From positions 20,091,554 to 20,155,553 of the forward strand of contig CM039515.1 of assembly GCA_022432975.1 (NCBI GenBank): a DNA stretch of 64,000 nucleotides, read 5' to 3'. This document shows positions 22,496 to 33,218 of the stretch, piece by piece. The first letter of the stretch is position 1. Each line of letters starts with the position of its first letter. This stretch comes from Begonia masoniana (Eukaryota; Streptophyta; Magnoliopsida; Cucurbitales; Begoniaceae). Both the position numbers and the translations under genes were made by a program. The notes below the pieces were generated by a model, which did not search any database, was not told where the DNA came from, and saw nothing but the letters and a program-made list of their open reading frames with translations.

Positions 22496-25400
22496 GGCCC
22501 TGTCAAGATTAAGCCAAGAATATTCTCCATGATGGAGTCATGTGGTGAGGACCAGCCTGCTGTAGTGTCAGGTACAATACTGATTAACTCTATACCTGCT
22601 TTTACTTTGATAGATTCGGGTGCAACACATTCTTTTATAGCCTCTGCATTTGCTGATAAGTTAGATGTATGGTTTACTTCTTTTGAACATGTATTCAAAG
22701 TTGCCTTACCCTCTGGTGAACGCATGCACTCTAACCAAATGATGCCTGATAGTGTTGTATTAGTAGGAAACATGAATTAGCCTGCCGATCTCATTGTTAT
22801 GGACATAATGGGATTTGATGTAATCCTGGGAATGGATTGGTTATTTAAACATTATGCCACAATAGATTGTAGGACTGGAGTTGTTAGTTTTCAACCCCCT
22901 GGTGGTTTAAACCAAACCTTCCAAGCTCTGAAGAAGAGTAAGGAAATGACTATAATGACTTCTGTCAATTGTAGACCCTCCCCATGCAGAGAGTATTTGT
23001 GCTTTTTGGCCAGTGTTTTAGACACACAGCTAGTAGAAAAAGCGAGCCCCGAAAATGTTTTAGTTGTCCTAAGATTTTTCGGAAGTATTTCTAGATGACC
23101 TTCCTGGTTTGCCACCAGATGGGGAAATTGAGTTTGTTGTGGATGTTTACCCCGGCGCTGAGCCTGTATCTAAGAATCCATATAGATTAGCACCAACAGA
23201 ACTTAAGGAATTGAAGAAACAGTTGGAGGATCTGTTAGAGAAAGGGTTCATACGCCCTAGCTTTTCACCGTGGGGTGCACCTATCCTTTTTGTCAAAAAG
23301 AAAGATGGATCAATGCGTATGTGCGTTGATTATAGAGAATTAAATAAGTTAACAGTCAAGAACAAGTACCCTTTGCCGAGGACTGATGACTTATTTGACT
23401 AGCTTAAGGGTGCAAGAGTTTTCTCTAAGATTGACCTTAGATCCGGTTATTACCAGCTGAAGGTTAAATCTGAAGATATTCCAAAGACTGCTTTTCGCAC
23501 AAGGTATGGACATTATGAGTTTTTGGTTATGTCTTTTGGTTTGACAAATGCACCAGCAGCCTTCATGAATCTTATGAATAAGGTGTTTCGCGAGTATTTG
23601 GACAAGTTTGTCATTGTGTTCATAGATGACATTCTAATCTATTCTAGAACTAAAGAGGAGCATGCAGGACACTTAAACTTGGTGTTAGGATCACTGAGGC
23701 AGCACCAACTTTATGCCATATTTTCTAAGTGTGAGTTTTGGTTGGACAAAGTTCACTTTCTTGGTCACGTGATTTCTGGAGATGGAATATCTGTCGATCC
23801 AGCCAAGGTTCAAGCAGTCAAGGAGTGGCCCCAACCGAAGAATGCCACTGATATTCTAAGTTTCCTTGGATTAGCAGGATATTATAGAAAATTTATCGAG
23901 GGATTTTCAAAGATTGCCATACCCCTTACTAGGTTAACAAGGAAAAATGTGAAGTATATGTGGACTGAAGAATGTGAACGTAGCTTTCAGACCTTGAAAC
24001 AAAAACTGACTAATGCTCCAATCTTAACCCTTCCAGTTGAAGATGGTAAATTTAGTATTTATTGTGATGCTTCCAAAATTGGACTAGGTTGTGTGTTGAT
24101 GCAAGATGGAAAGGTTATAGCTTATGCTTCTAGGCAGTTAAAATTACATGAAAAGAATTACCCTACACATGACTTAGAATTAGCTGTTGTGGTCTTCGCA
24201 TTAAAGATTTGGAGGCACTATCTGTATGGACAGACTTGTGAGATATTTTCGGATCATAAAAGTCTGAAATACATTTTCATGCAAAAGGAACTGAATATGA
24301 GGCAACGTAGGTGGTTAGAGTTTGTCAAAGATTATGATTTTGAGATTAAGTACCACCATGGCAAGGCGAATGTAGTGGCTGATGTTTTGAGTAGAGTGAC
24401 TCCTTCGGTCTCTACATTGACTTTAGACATGCCGATAGCTTTAGAGACAGAATTCCAAAGATTCAACCTGGAAGCTGTGTCTAGTATGACAGCCATACTT
24501 TCGACCATATCCTTGAGGCCTACTATTTTGGAGAGAATAAAGGAAGTTCAAATGAATGACACTAAATGCAATAGGTATAAGTTGTGCATGGATTCTACTG
24601 ACAAGTCGGATTTCAACTGCTCAATTGATGGAATTCTCAAGTTTCTAAATAGATGGTTTATTCCGGCTGATACTGAACTTAGAAGGGAAATCCTATCTGA
24701 GGCACATTCTTCTAGACTCTCTGTTCATCCCGGAGGTACGAAAATGTACAGAGATCTCAAGCAGCATTATTGGTGGCCAGGTATGAAAAGAAGTGTGGCG
24801 GAGTATGTAGAGTCCTGTCTGATCTGCCAGCAAGTCAAAGCTGAACATTAGAGGCCTGCTGGAACATTACAACCCTTACCAGTTCCCGAATGGAAATGGG
24901 AACAAATAACGATGGATTTTGTTATAGGATTACCTAGAACAGCTAAGGGTCACGATGCAATTTGGGTAATAGTTGATCGTTTAACCAAATCTGCTCACTT
25001 TCTGCCAATGAAGATAACATACTCGATGGATCAACTGGCTGAGTTGTATGTGCACGAAGTTGTTAGACTGCATGGAGTTCCAAGCATTATAGTTTCAGAC
25101 CGAGACTCTAGATTTACATCTAAGTTTTGGAAAAGTTTGCACAAGGCTATGGGAACACAACTTAGTTTTAGCACAGCTTTCCACCCTCAAACAGATGGAC
25201 AATCTGAAAGAACCATTCAAACATTAGAGGATATGCTCCGTGCACGTGTCTTAGACTTTCAAGGTTCATGGAGCAAATACTTGTCCTTGATTGAATTTTC
25301 TTATAACAACAGTTTTCAGGCAACAATAGACATGACGCCATACGGGCATTGTATGGACGAAAGTGTAGATCTCCATTGTATTGGGATGAAGTTGGAGAAG

Positions 25401-25954
25401 CACGATTGATTGGTCCTGACATCGTACAGCAAACAGTGGAGAAAATTGCTCTTATCTGACAAAGAATCTTGACAGCTCAAAGCCGACAGAAAAGCTATGC
25501 AGACAAAAGGCGAAGAGAACTGGAATTTGAAGTAGGTAATGAAGTTTTCCTTAAGGTGTCACCTTTCAAAGGAGTAATGAGATTTGGAAAGAGAGGAAAG
25601 TTGAACCCCAGATTTATTGGACCATTCACTATTCTGAAGAGAGTTGGGAGAGCAGCCTATCAGTTGTAGCTACCGGAGTCTATGGATGGGATACACAGTG
25701 TGTTCCATGTTTCTATGTTGAAGAAATGCATAAGGGATCCATGTCAAATCGTGGAACAGCAAGACCTTGAGATTCATCCTACCCTTGCCTACGAAGAGAA
25801 ACCAGTAAAGATCTTAGATTATGCGGTGAAGGTATTGCGCAACAAAGAGATTCCCCTAGTGAAAGTCTTGTGGTACAACCAGAATATTGAGGAAACAACT
25901 TGGGAACGCCAGCAAGACATGATGGACCAACATGCAGGGTTATTCAGGTACTGA
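22496..25954 (+). pseudogene. pol: pol of element A: protease, RT, RNase H, integrase, broken
   Basis: Order protease (IDSGATHSF about 22610..22640), reverse transcriptase ([17 protein letters not shown] about 23271..23320; FIDD box about 23619..23630), RNase H (DASKIGLG about 24066; THDLELA about 24168), integrase (zinc motif ending CLICQQ about 24816; DFVIGLP; SDRDSRF about 25097; [10 protein letters not shown] about 25203) and a chromodomain-like tail [21 protein letters not shown] (about 25812..25874). Order and tail fit a Tekay/Del chromovirus. Lesions: TAG 22778, frameshift near 23075, TAG 23400, TAG 24849, frameshift near 25343, TGA 25457, TAG 25667. The TAG/TGA stops are mostly one C-to-T step from CAG or CGA in the relatives here. 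Confidence 0.93.
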
Positions 25955-25976
25955 ATTTTGAGGACAAAATTCTTTT

Positions 25977-25984
25977 AAGGAGGG
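25977..25984 (+). other. Polypurine tract of element A
   Basis: AAGGAGGG ends 5 nt before the 3' LTR. The preceding TTTTGAGGACAAAATTC is nearly repeated before the 3' LTRs of B, C, E and, reversed, D. Confidence 0.8.
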
Positions 25985-25989
25985 TAGAT

Positions 25990-28900
25990 TGTAACACCCG
26001 GTTTTATCGAACCAGCTCTTTTATTATTAATGGTATACACTTTAGTAGTCAATAATTCAAGTAGGGTTATTGAATGATTAGACTAGACAAGGGCATTAGA
26101 GTAAATTACATTTTTAAAAAGTGGATAACGTATTTAAGGAAAGAGGGATTGGGTTTAATGCACTGTAGCCGCCACCATTTCATACCTTTCTCTTCGGGTT
26201 TTTGTTAGTGTTTTTACACACTTACACGCAAGTGCACGTGTCGCTAACAAAGTAATAGAGTAAGTAGAGTATCGATCCCACGAGGATAACGTTAGCTATA
26301 TTTAAATTGCTATAAAAATATGATAAAAATACTAAATTGCTGGATAAAAATTAGAAATAAAATATGAATAATGATGCAATAAAATAAAGCAAGTTAAACG
26401 AGGTAAAATCAATGAATAAAGGCCTTGGCTAGGATCGATTTCTTCGTTACGATGATTCTGCTACTAATACTCTAGTAATGCTCTGCAGCATTATCTAAAA
26501 AACATCAAGAATAAAATTGATTTCTAGGATTCTTTCGAATTGCCTAGGTAAATTCAAATTAGAATTTCTTTCTACCTTGAAAGAATGTGACTAAAATTGA
26601 ATTTCCGTTATGTGCTATTCTTATCGCCAATCAAATTAATGTTAACCACGTTGTAACAAAGTAATTCAATTAATTATTCATGCATCTAAAATTTATATCT
26701 ATCTATCGATACAATATAAATATGAATAGTCAACCTATCTATCGATATGATCTGACTTAGCAAGTAAATTTCACAAATAATTGTTCAATAGATAATTGCA
26801 GAAACAAAACCAAGATCGTAGCAAAATATCGCAACGAATACTATCGTCCTAACCAAGATTAAAAGTTTAGCCTAAATTCATAATATTAAAACTAAATAAA
26901 TATGAAAATTGCAAGAACATAAAAAGAATAGAAAAGAGGAAAAATCCAGCAAAGCGTCGGTCTTCGTTTTTTGTTCCAGAGCTTCTCTGCCGCTTTCAAA
27001 ATCCTCCTCTCGCTGGAATTGCCGAATACCCCTTTTGTTTTCAATATCCCTTATTTTAATGCATGCAATCCCATTTTTCTCTCTCCAATCTAGTTTTCTT
27101 ATTTTATTTTATTTGTTTCCTTTTGTTTTAGCTTTCCAGAATGAATTTCTCTCTCCTTGGCTTTTGTTCTTCCACGTGTTTCCATCCTTCAAAATCTTCT
27201 TCTTTCAATTTGTTTTTCCCTTCTTTTTGTCCTTTTCCATATGCCATGTGTCATCTGCTTTTCTCCACAAAATCTTCAACGTATTTAATTTTCTTTAATT
27301 GTATTCTCCTTTCTCTCTTTCCAAATTATTCTCCCTTGATTTTTGCCTTCACAAATCTTCAGCATTTGAATTTGAATTCCCTCCTATAACAATAGCATTC
27401 AATTGTAAAAATATAAAATTCAAGACAATGAGAGAAATCTGCTTTTTTAATAGAAAATCTGTATTAAATATATTAAATTCAATCAAAACACCAATGCTGC
27501 AGCATTGCATAGCAATTATAATAAATTTATACCAATTTATTATTGCAATCACTCAATTCATATAAATTTTCTTATGTAAAATTAGCATAAAATGACTCTA
27601 AAATAAGAGTCATCAGTTTTTCAGCTCAAGCAGCCGAGCTCTCTAGGCAATTTTTCTCGCCCGATTCTCCTTCGACTTAGGTAAGTTTTCTCCATTTCTC
27701 TTATGATATAGTGGTTAAATACCTGAAGGGGGTACAATGTGAGGATTTTGAGGATACTGAGATTGAGCGTAGATTCAGGTTTTAGCAATAAAGGGGGAAT
27801 GCTCGGGTAGTAGAGTTTCTAACTGGATTCCTCAAACCACTGTTTGATTCTTGGTGAGGTTTAGTGGAGTTTTGATTTATATTCTGTTATGAACTTAGGT
27901 GAACAGATTTCCGAAGTAGCTAGCGACTGACAATTTCCAGAAGCCAGGTAAGTAAAGTATGCATGTGCCTTCGGGCCTACATCACAAAACAGTAGGGTTA
28001 TGTATCTTGTGAATGATTTTTGTATGTCATGCATCATGTATTTGAAAGATTACAAAAATGAATTTCCATGTAAGGAAGGTAAGGCATGAACTGAATGTGA
28101 CAGACAAACTATTAAGGGAACTAATCCACCCCTTAACTTATGAAGGGATTTATAACATTGGGAGGATTGATCCCACTCCCAAGGGAACTGAGGGATCAGA
28201 TCAGCTATTAAGGAAATTCATCCGCCCCTTAATCGAGTAGAGGATGTATAACATTGGGAAAATTGATCCACTTCCCAAGGGAACCGAGGGATCAGATCAG
28301 CTTATGAATGAATGTGAATGCAACTGAGATGAGAAAGTAGAAATTGCGTGTTTAGGAATTTATGTTTCAGCATTTCATTTCATTACTGCTTTACTTACTT
28401 AGCATTAGGCTAATAGATGAGTTTTGTGATGTAGGAGTTGAGGATACTGTAGGTGAATTTTCTGAGTTGGTTGAGGACTAGGCAGGTTGGAGGGGTGCAA
28501 TCAGGCATCAATTTGGCATCTGATGGGGCGGTTTAACTGGTGTCAGTGGTTGTGAAGGTTTAGTGGACAATGATTTCAATTTGAGTATGTTAAACTTTCT
28601 GATGATAGAAGTTGCTTTGATGTTTTCAAAAAGTACTTTGAGACTTTTCTGATAATAGTATTCCGTTGGTTTATAACACTGGATTATACTGGACTTGAGT
28701 AATGCAATGACTTGAATTGTTTTTGAATGGTTGTGGTGAAATAAGTAAATTCTTTTCTGTTCTTAGAGTTGTGCTTGCATAGTAAGAAATAGTTGATATG
28801 TCGCTCTGTTTTCTATCGGAAGATGTCTTCAGAAAAGCCATCGGATGATGTAGGTTTAATTCTATCGGAAGATGTCTTCAGAAAAGCCATCGGATGATGT

Positions 28901-29562
28901 AGGTTTAATTCTATCGGAAGATGTCTTCAGAAAAGCCGTCGGATGATGTAGGATTAATTCTATCGGAAGATGTAGATTTTGCACTACCGGTATGAGTGAG
29001 TATTATGCTTTGTCGTTTAGTGATCGGTATATGCAGTTTATTCTATCGGAAGAAGGGAATGAGAGATTTTTGTCATTTTGCCGTTGGTAGATACGAGTCG
29101 CAAAACTTGTCGTTTTCCGATCGGTTGATGTTGGATAATTGATTTATCCGGCTGACGTCATCGGTAGATGCTGTCCACCGAGAGATGTCTTTTGTTTCCA
29201 ACTCTTCTGTTCCACGTCATCGGTAGAAGCCTTCTATTTGCTGTTTCTGCTTTTTCCGTTGACTTTATCCATCGACAGATGCGTTTGACTTCTGCAACTT
29301 CCCAAGTATGTCACGATTTAAACCTCTATTTCTTTTAGCCGTTTATTTCTTACATTTCCAACAATGTTCTTAGTTTTGTTTAACTCTATTGTTGTCCAAA
29401 AGATTTCCGCTGCAAGTTTTAAATGTTTTTGAGATTTCAGCTTATGTTAAATGTTGATTGTTGAGCAAAGTTTTTTTTAAAAAAAATAATACAGGTTAGA
29501 TTTCTTAGTCATGTACGAACTTTTGTGTAACGAACCGGGTTCAGATAACTCGGGGCGTTACA
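25990..29562 (+). repeat. 3' LTR of element A with a 1.4-kb insertion
   Basis: Starts TGTAACACCCGG and ends CGGGGCGTTACA. It matches the 5' LTR throughout, interrupted only between 26203 and 27616. Without the insertion it is about 2.16 kb. Confidence 0.95.
26204..27615. mobile_element. 1.4-kb insertion of unassigned type in the 3' LTR of A
   Basis: It is absent from the 5' LTR, so its borders are exact to within a few bases. GTTTTT occurs on both sides (26198..26203, 27616..27621), a possible 6-bp TSD, though a no-duplication insertion at T-T cannot be excluded. The left end has CACACTTACACGCAAGTGCACGTG; the right end has a hairpin TGACTCT-AAAATA-AGAGTCA (27593..27612) three bases before the border. 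There is no LTR and no transposase; the open frames inside (for example 26909..27298) look fortuitous. An end hairpin recalls Helitron-type elements, but the terminal bases do not fit the classic Helitron rule. Confidence 0.75.
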
Positions 29563-29567
29563 ACCAC

Positions 29568-30952
29568 TCTCCCTCTCACGGTTCCTTCCCCACACACCAA
29601 GCTTTCACTCACTCTCTCTCTCTCGTTTCAATTTTAGGAGAAACACTCATGCTACTCTCATCCTCCTCTCTAGCTTTTGGAGTTTAAAGGTAAGGGTTTG
29701 TTTCCTTTAATAGGTTTTCAAGTTTATGGCTAATGGATGCTAGATTATTGTTGGATTTTGTAGGTTTGATGGATTGGGTATTTGATACACAAAATTTTTA
29801 GACGTATTGCTGAACTTTGTTATTAGATGTTGTATAATGATGAGGGATAGCATGCTTTGGTTGTTGGAATTGGAAAATATTGTGGATTGATGAATGTTTG
29901 GATTAGTTGTTGATTTGTGCAAAAAATGGAATTTTTTGGACATATTCAGAATTTATGTTTTTAGCCTAACCTATCGATTTCTATTTGATAAACTGTTTTG
30001 GTATGTTAAAATAAACTCTTTTGGTAAACTTTTGGCTTTTGAATCAAATCATTCGGATAAGTATACACAAAGTTATGAATTTTTGAAGTTGGTGCAAATA
30101 TTAAGTTAAAAACTGGAAATTCTGGGCAACTTCGGATTTTGTGTTTTTCACCTAACCTAATGGCTTGCAATTGATAAATGGCTTGTACCATGTTAAAGTG
30201 AAAACAAAGGGGGATCTATAGGAATTATTCAATTCGGATAAGTATTGCATAAGTTATGAAATTTGGAAGATTTGGGCAATTATAGGTCAATTCCAAATAT
30301 GAGTTAGAGATTTGTTGATTTTGATTGCCTTTTGTTTATACCATCATGTTGGATGCTCACATTGGGCTTTGATGTGTCTATTTGTATACTTGAGAAACAA
30401 CTAGATCTGTGTGATAGGTTTATACGTGGTTTAAATTGGTTAAATGAATTGGATGCTAATATTGAAGTGACATGCATTAGGTTTGCAAGTTCCAAAAAGA
30501 AAGTGATCAAGTTGATGTCAAATTACTAAGAACTCCAGGTAAGTGATGTTGCATGTGTTTGGCCGATTGACTTACATCACAAGGTGCTAGGATGTGTATC
30601 GTTATTGATGGATTGAATTAAGTGATTTATAAAAATTGTTAGAATATGTAGTTATGGATTGGTAAGAATGGGTAGATTATGTTATAGATTTAGCTTGTTG
30701 TTATGGTTAGATTGTTTATTGTTATTGCCTTGAGGATATGTTTATGAGATGTTTATGATTATGTTAAATTGATGATATATTGATATGTATTGTTTATGCA
30801 TTCATGCATCATGTTTTACGAAAGCATAGAAAATGAATTTATGCATATGTTTTCATATAAGAAAGATAAAGAATGAAATGAAAGAAAATACATAAGTGTT
30901 ATATGTGGGTAGAAAATGAGTATGGTCGTCCCGTAAGGTTTGGACCATAAGG
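29568..30952 (+). other. Middle piece of B's 5' LTR
   Basis: Continues B's LTR after element A, starting with a CT-rich leader (TCTCCCTCTCACGG). Its donor-like sites are at 29690 and 30539. No coding potential is apparent. Confidence 0.8.
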
Positions 30953-31002
30953 TGTAGCACCTGGTTCTATCGAACCAGCCTTTTATTATTAAAGTAATAC
31001 AC

Positions 31003-33183
31003 TCTGGAGATGGAATATCGGTCGATCCAGCCAAGGTTCAAGCAGTTAAGGAATGGCCCCAACCGAAGAATGCTACTGAAATTAGAAGTTTTCTTGGACT
31101 TGCAGGGTATTATAGAAAGTTCATTGAAGGATTTTCAAAGATTGCTACACCTCTTACTAAGTTAACAAGGAAAAATGTGAAGTACTTATGGACCGATGAA
31201 TGTGAGCATAGTTTCCAAGCCTTGAAACAGAAACTGACCAATACTCCAATCCTGACCCTTCCTGCTGAGAATGGTAAATTTAGTATTTATTGTGATGCAT
31301 CCAAGATTGGTCTTGGCTGTGTCTTGATGCAAGAAGGAAAAGTGATAGCCTATGCTTCCAGACAGTTGAAAACTCATGAGAAGAATTACCCTACACATGA
31401 CTTAGAATTAGCTGCTGTGGTATTTGCACTTAAAATTTGGAGACATTATTTGTATGGACAATCTTGTGAAATATTTTCCGACCATAAGAGCCCGAAGTAC
31501 ATTTTCACACAGAAGGAACTAAACATGAGGCAACGTAGATGGTTGGAATTTGTAAAAGACTATGACCTTGAGATTAAGTACCACCCTGGTAAGGCAAATG
31601 TTGTGGCAGATGCCTTGAGTAGAGTAACAACATCAACCCCACCTATGAATTTCAGTATGCCATTAACTCTAGAGTCAGAATTCCAAAAGTTTAATCTAGA
31701 AGCAGTAACTGATGTGACAGCCATACTTTCAGCCATAACTTTAAAGCCTACCATTCTAGAGAAAATAAAGGAAGCTCAGATAACTGATGACGAGTGTAGC
31801 AAGTACAAGTCAAACATGGATTCTACGGACAAGTCAGATTTTAACCATTCTACCGATGGGGTCCTTAAGTTTAGAAATAGATGGTTTGTTCCAGCTGATA
31901 CCGAACTTAGAAAGGAAATTCTTTCTGAGGCACACTCTTCCAGGTTCTCTGTCCACCCTGGAAGTACCAAGATGTACAGAGATCTCAAGCAGCATTTTTG
32001 GTGGCCAGGTATGAAAAGATGTGTGGCGAAGCATGTGGAGTCATGTTTGGTCTGCCAACAGATTAAGGCTGAACATCAAAGACCTGCAGGAACATTACAA
32101 CCCCTACCGGTTCCGGAATGGAAGTGGGATCAAGTGGCAATGGATTTTGTTACAGGATTGCCTAGAACAACAAAAGGACATGATGCAATTTGGGTAATAG
32201 TTGACCGTTTGACCAAATCCACCCATTTTCTGCCGATAAAGATAACATATTCGATGGATCAACTTGCTGAGTTGTATGTGCAAGAGATCATTAGATTACA
32301 TGGAGTTCCAAGCACTATAGTTTCAGACCGAGACTCTAGATTTACATCTAAGTTTTGGAAAAGTTTGCATAAGGCTATGGGAACGCAACTTAACTTCAGC
32401 ACAGCCTTTCACCCTCAAACAGATGGACAATCCGAGAGAACTATTCAGACCTTAGAGGATATGCTCCGAGCGTGCATATTAGATTTTCAAGGATCTTGGA
32501 GTAAGTATTTACCATTGGTAGAGTTCTCTTACAACAACAGTTTTCAGGCGACTATAGGAATGGCACCGTATGAGGCATTATATGGACAAAAATGCAGATC
32601 ACCGTTGTACTGGGATGAAGTTGGTGAAGCACAACTACTAGGTCCTGATATCGTGCAGCAAACAGTGGAGAAGATTGCCCTCATCCGACAGAAAATTTTG
32701 ACAGCTCAAAGCCGACAGAAAAGCTATGCAGACAAGAGGAGAAGAGAACTGGAATTTGAAGTAGAGGATGAAGTTTTTCTTAAGATATCACCATTCAAAG
32801 GAGTTGTGAGGTTTGGAAAGAGGGGCAAACTAAATCCTAGATTTATTGGACCGTTCCCAATTCTGAAGAAGATCGGGAAAACAGCTTATCAGTTACAGCT
32901 ACCAGCCTCTATGGGAGGAATACATAACGTGTTTCATGTCTCTATGTTAAAGAAGTGTGTGCGGGATCCAGCTCAAGTTGTCGAACAGCAAAGCATTGAA
33001 ATTCAACCTACACTTACCTATGAAGAAAAGCCAGTAAAGATTTTAGATTTTGCAGTAAAGGTATTACGCAACAAGGAGGTACCATTGGTAAAAGTCTTGT
33101 GGCACAATCAGAATACAGAGGAAGCAACATGGGAGCGCCAGCAAGACATGTTAGACCAACATCCAGAGTTATTCAGGTACTGA
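31003..33183 (+). CDS. pol: pol of element C, 3' two-thirds, open (end of RT, RNase H, integrase, chromodomain-like tail)
   Basis: The frame is open from the deletion junction ([20 protein letters not shown]) to TGA 33181, about 726 codons, with no own ATG near the junction. Domains: RT thumb/connection ([12 protein letters not shown]), RNase H (DASKIGLG about 31288; [12 protein letters not shown] about 31396), integrase zinc motif ([10 protein letters not shown]..., CLVCQQ about 32050), catalytic core (DFVTGLP, SDRDSRF about 32320, [11 protein letters not shown] about 32428), and the tail [21 protein letters not shown] (about 33040..33100). RT's FIDD catalytic box lies in the deleted part, so it cannot reverse-transcribe by itself. 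It closely resembles A's pol but lacks the lesions seen there. Confidence 0.9.
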   Translation, partial: SGDGISVDPAKVQAVKEWPQPKNATEIRSFLGLAGYYRKFIEGFSKIATPLTKLTRKNVKYLWTDECEHSFQALKQKLTNTPILTLPAENGKFSIYCDASKIGLGCVLMQEGKVIAYASRQLKTHEKNYPTHDLELAAVVFALKIWRHYLYGQSCEIFSDHKSPKYIFTQKELNMRQRRWLEFVKDYDLEIKYHPGKANVVADALSRVTTSTPPMNFSMPLTLESEFQKFNLEAVTDVTAILSAITLKPTILEKIKEAQITDDECSKYKSNMDSTDKSDFNHSTDGVLKFRNRWFVPADTELRKEILSEAHSSRFSVHPGSTKMYRDLKQHFWWPGMKRCVAKHVESCLVCQQIKAEHQRPAGTLQPLPVPEWKWDQVAMDFVTGLPRTTKGHDAIWVIVDRLTKSTHFLPIKITYSMDQLAELYVQEIIRLHGVPSTIVSDRDSRFTSKFWKSLHKAMGTQLNFSTAFHPQTDGQSERTIQTLEDMLRACILDFQGSWSKYLPLVEFSYNNSFQATIGMAPYEALYGQKCRSPLYWDEVGEAQLLGPDIVQQTVEKIALIRQKILTAQSRQKSYADKRRRELEFEVEDEVFLKISPFKGVVRFGKRGKLNPRFIGPFPILKKIGKTAYQLQLPASMGGIHNVFHVSMLKKCVRDPAQVVEQQSIEIQPTLTYEEKPVKILDFAVKVLRNKEVPLVKVLWHNQNTEEATWERQQDMLDQHPELFRY

Positions 33184-33218
33184 ATTTTGAGGACAAAATT
33201 CTTTTATGGAGGGTAGAT

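Larger units (their letters stand above)
18331..29562 (+). mobile_element. Ty3/gypsy element A (Tekay/Del-like chromovirus), nested in the LTR of B
   Basis: The element is complete in structure: 5' LTR 18331..20487, primer-binding site at 20491, gag, pol, polypurine tract at 25977, 3' LTR 25990..29562. TSD ACCAC is exact at 18326..18330 and 29563..29567. LTRs differ at about 30 positions over 2.15 kb by eye (about 1.5%), apart from a 1.4-kb insertion in the 3' LTR. The polyprotein has about eleven disabling lesions, more than I would expect from that LTR divergence. A TRIM is inserted in gag. Confidence 0.95.

Noticed and set aside
26909..27298. 129-codon open frame on + inside the 1.4-kb insertion
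   Set aside because: Composition is dominated by Phe, Ser and Leu from a CT-rich stretch; no domain and no start context. Likely fortuitous.
26204..27615. Classic Helitron
   Set aside because: The right-end hairpin fits, but the border lacks the TC start and CTRR end, and the flanks are not A-T.
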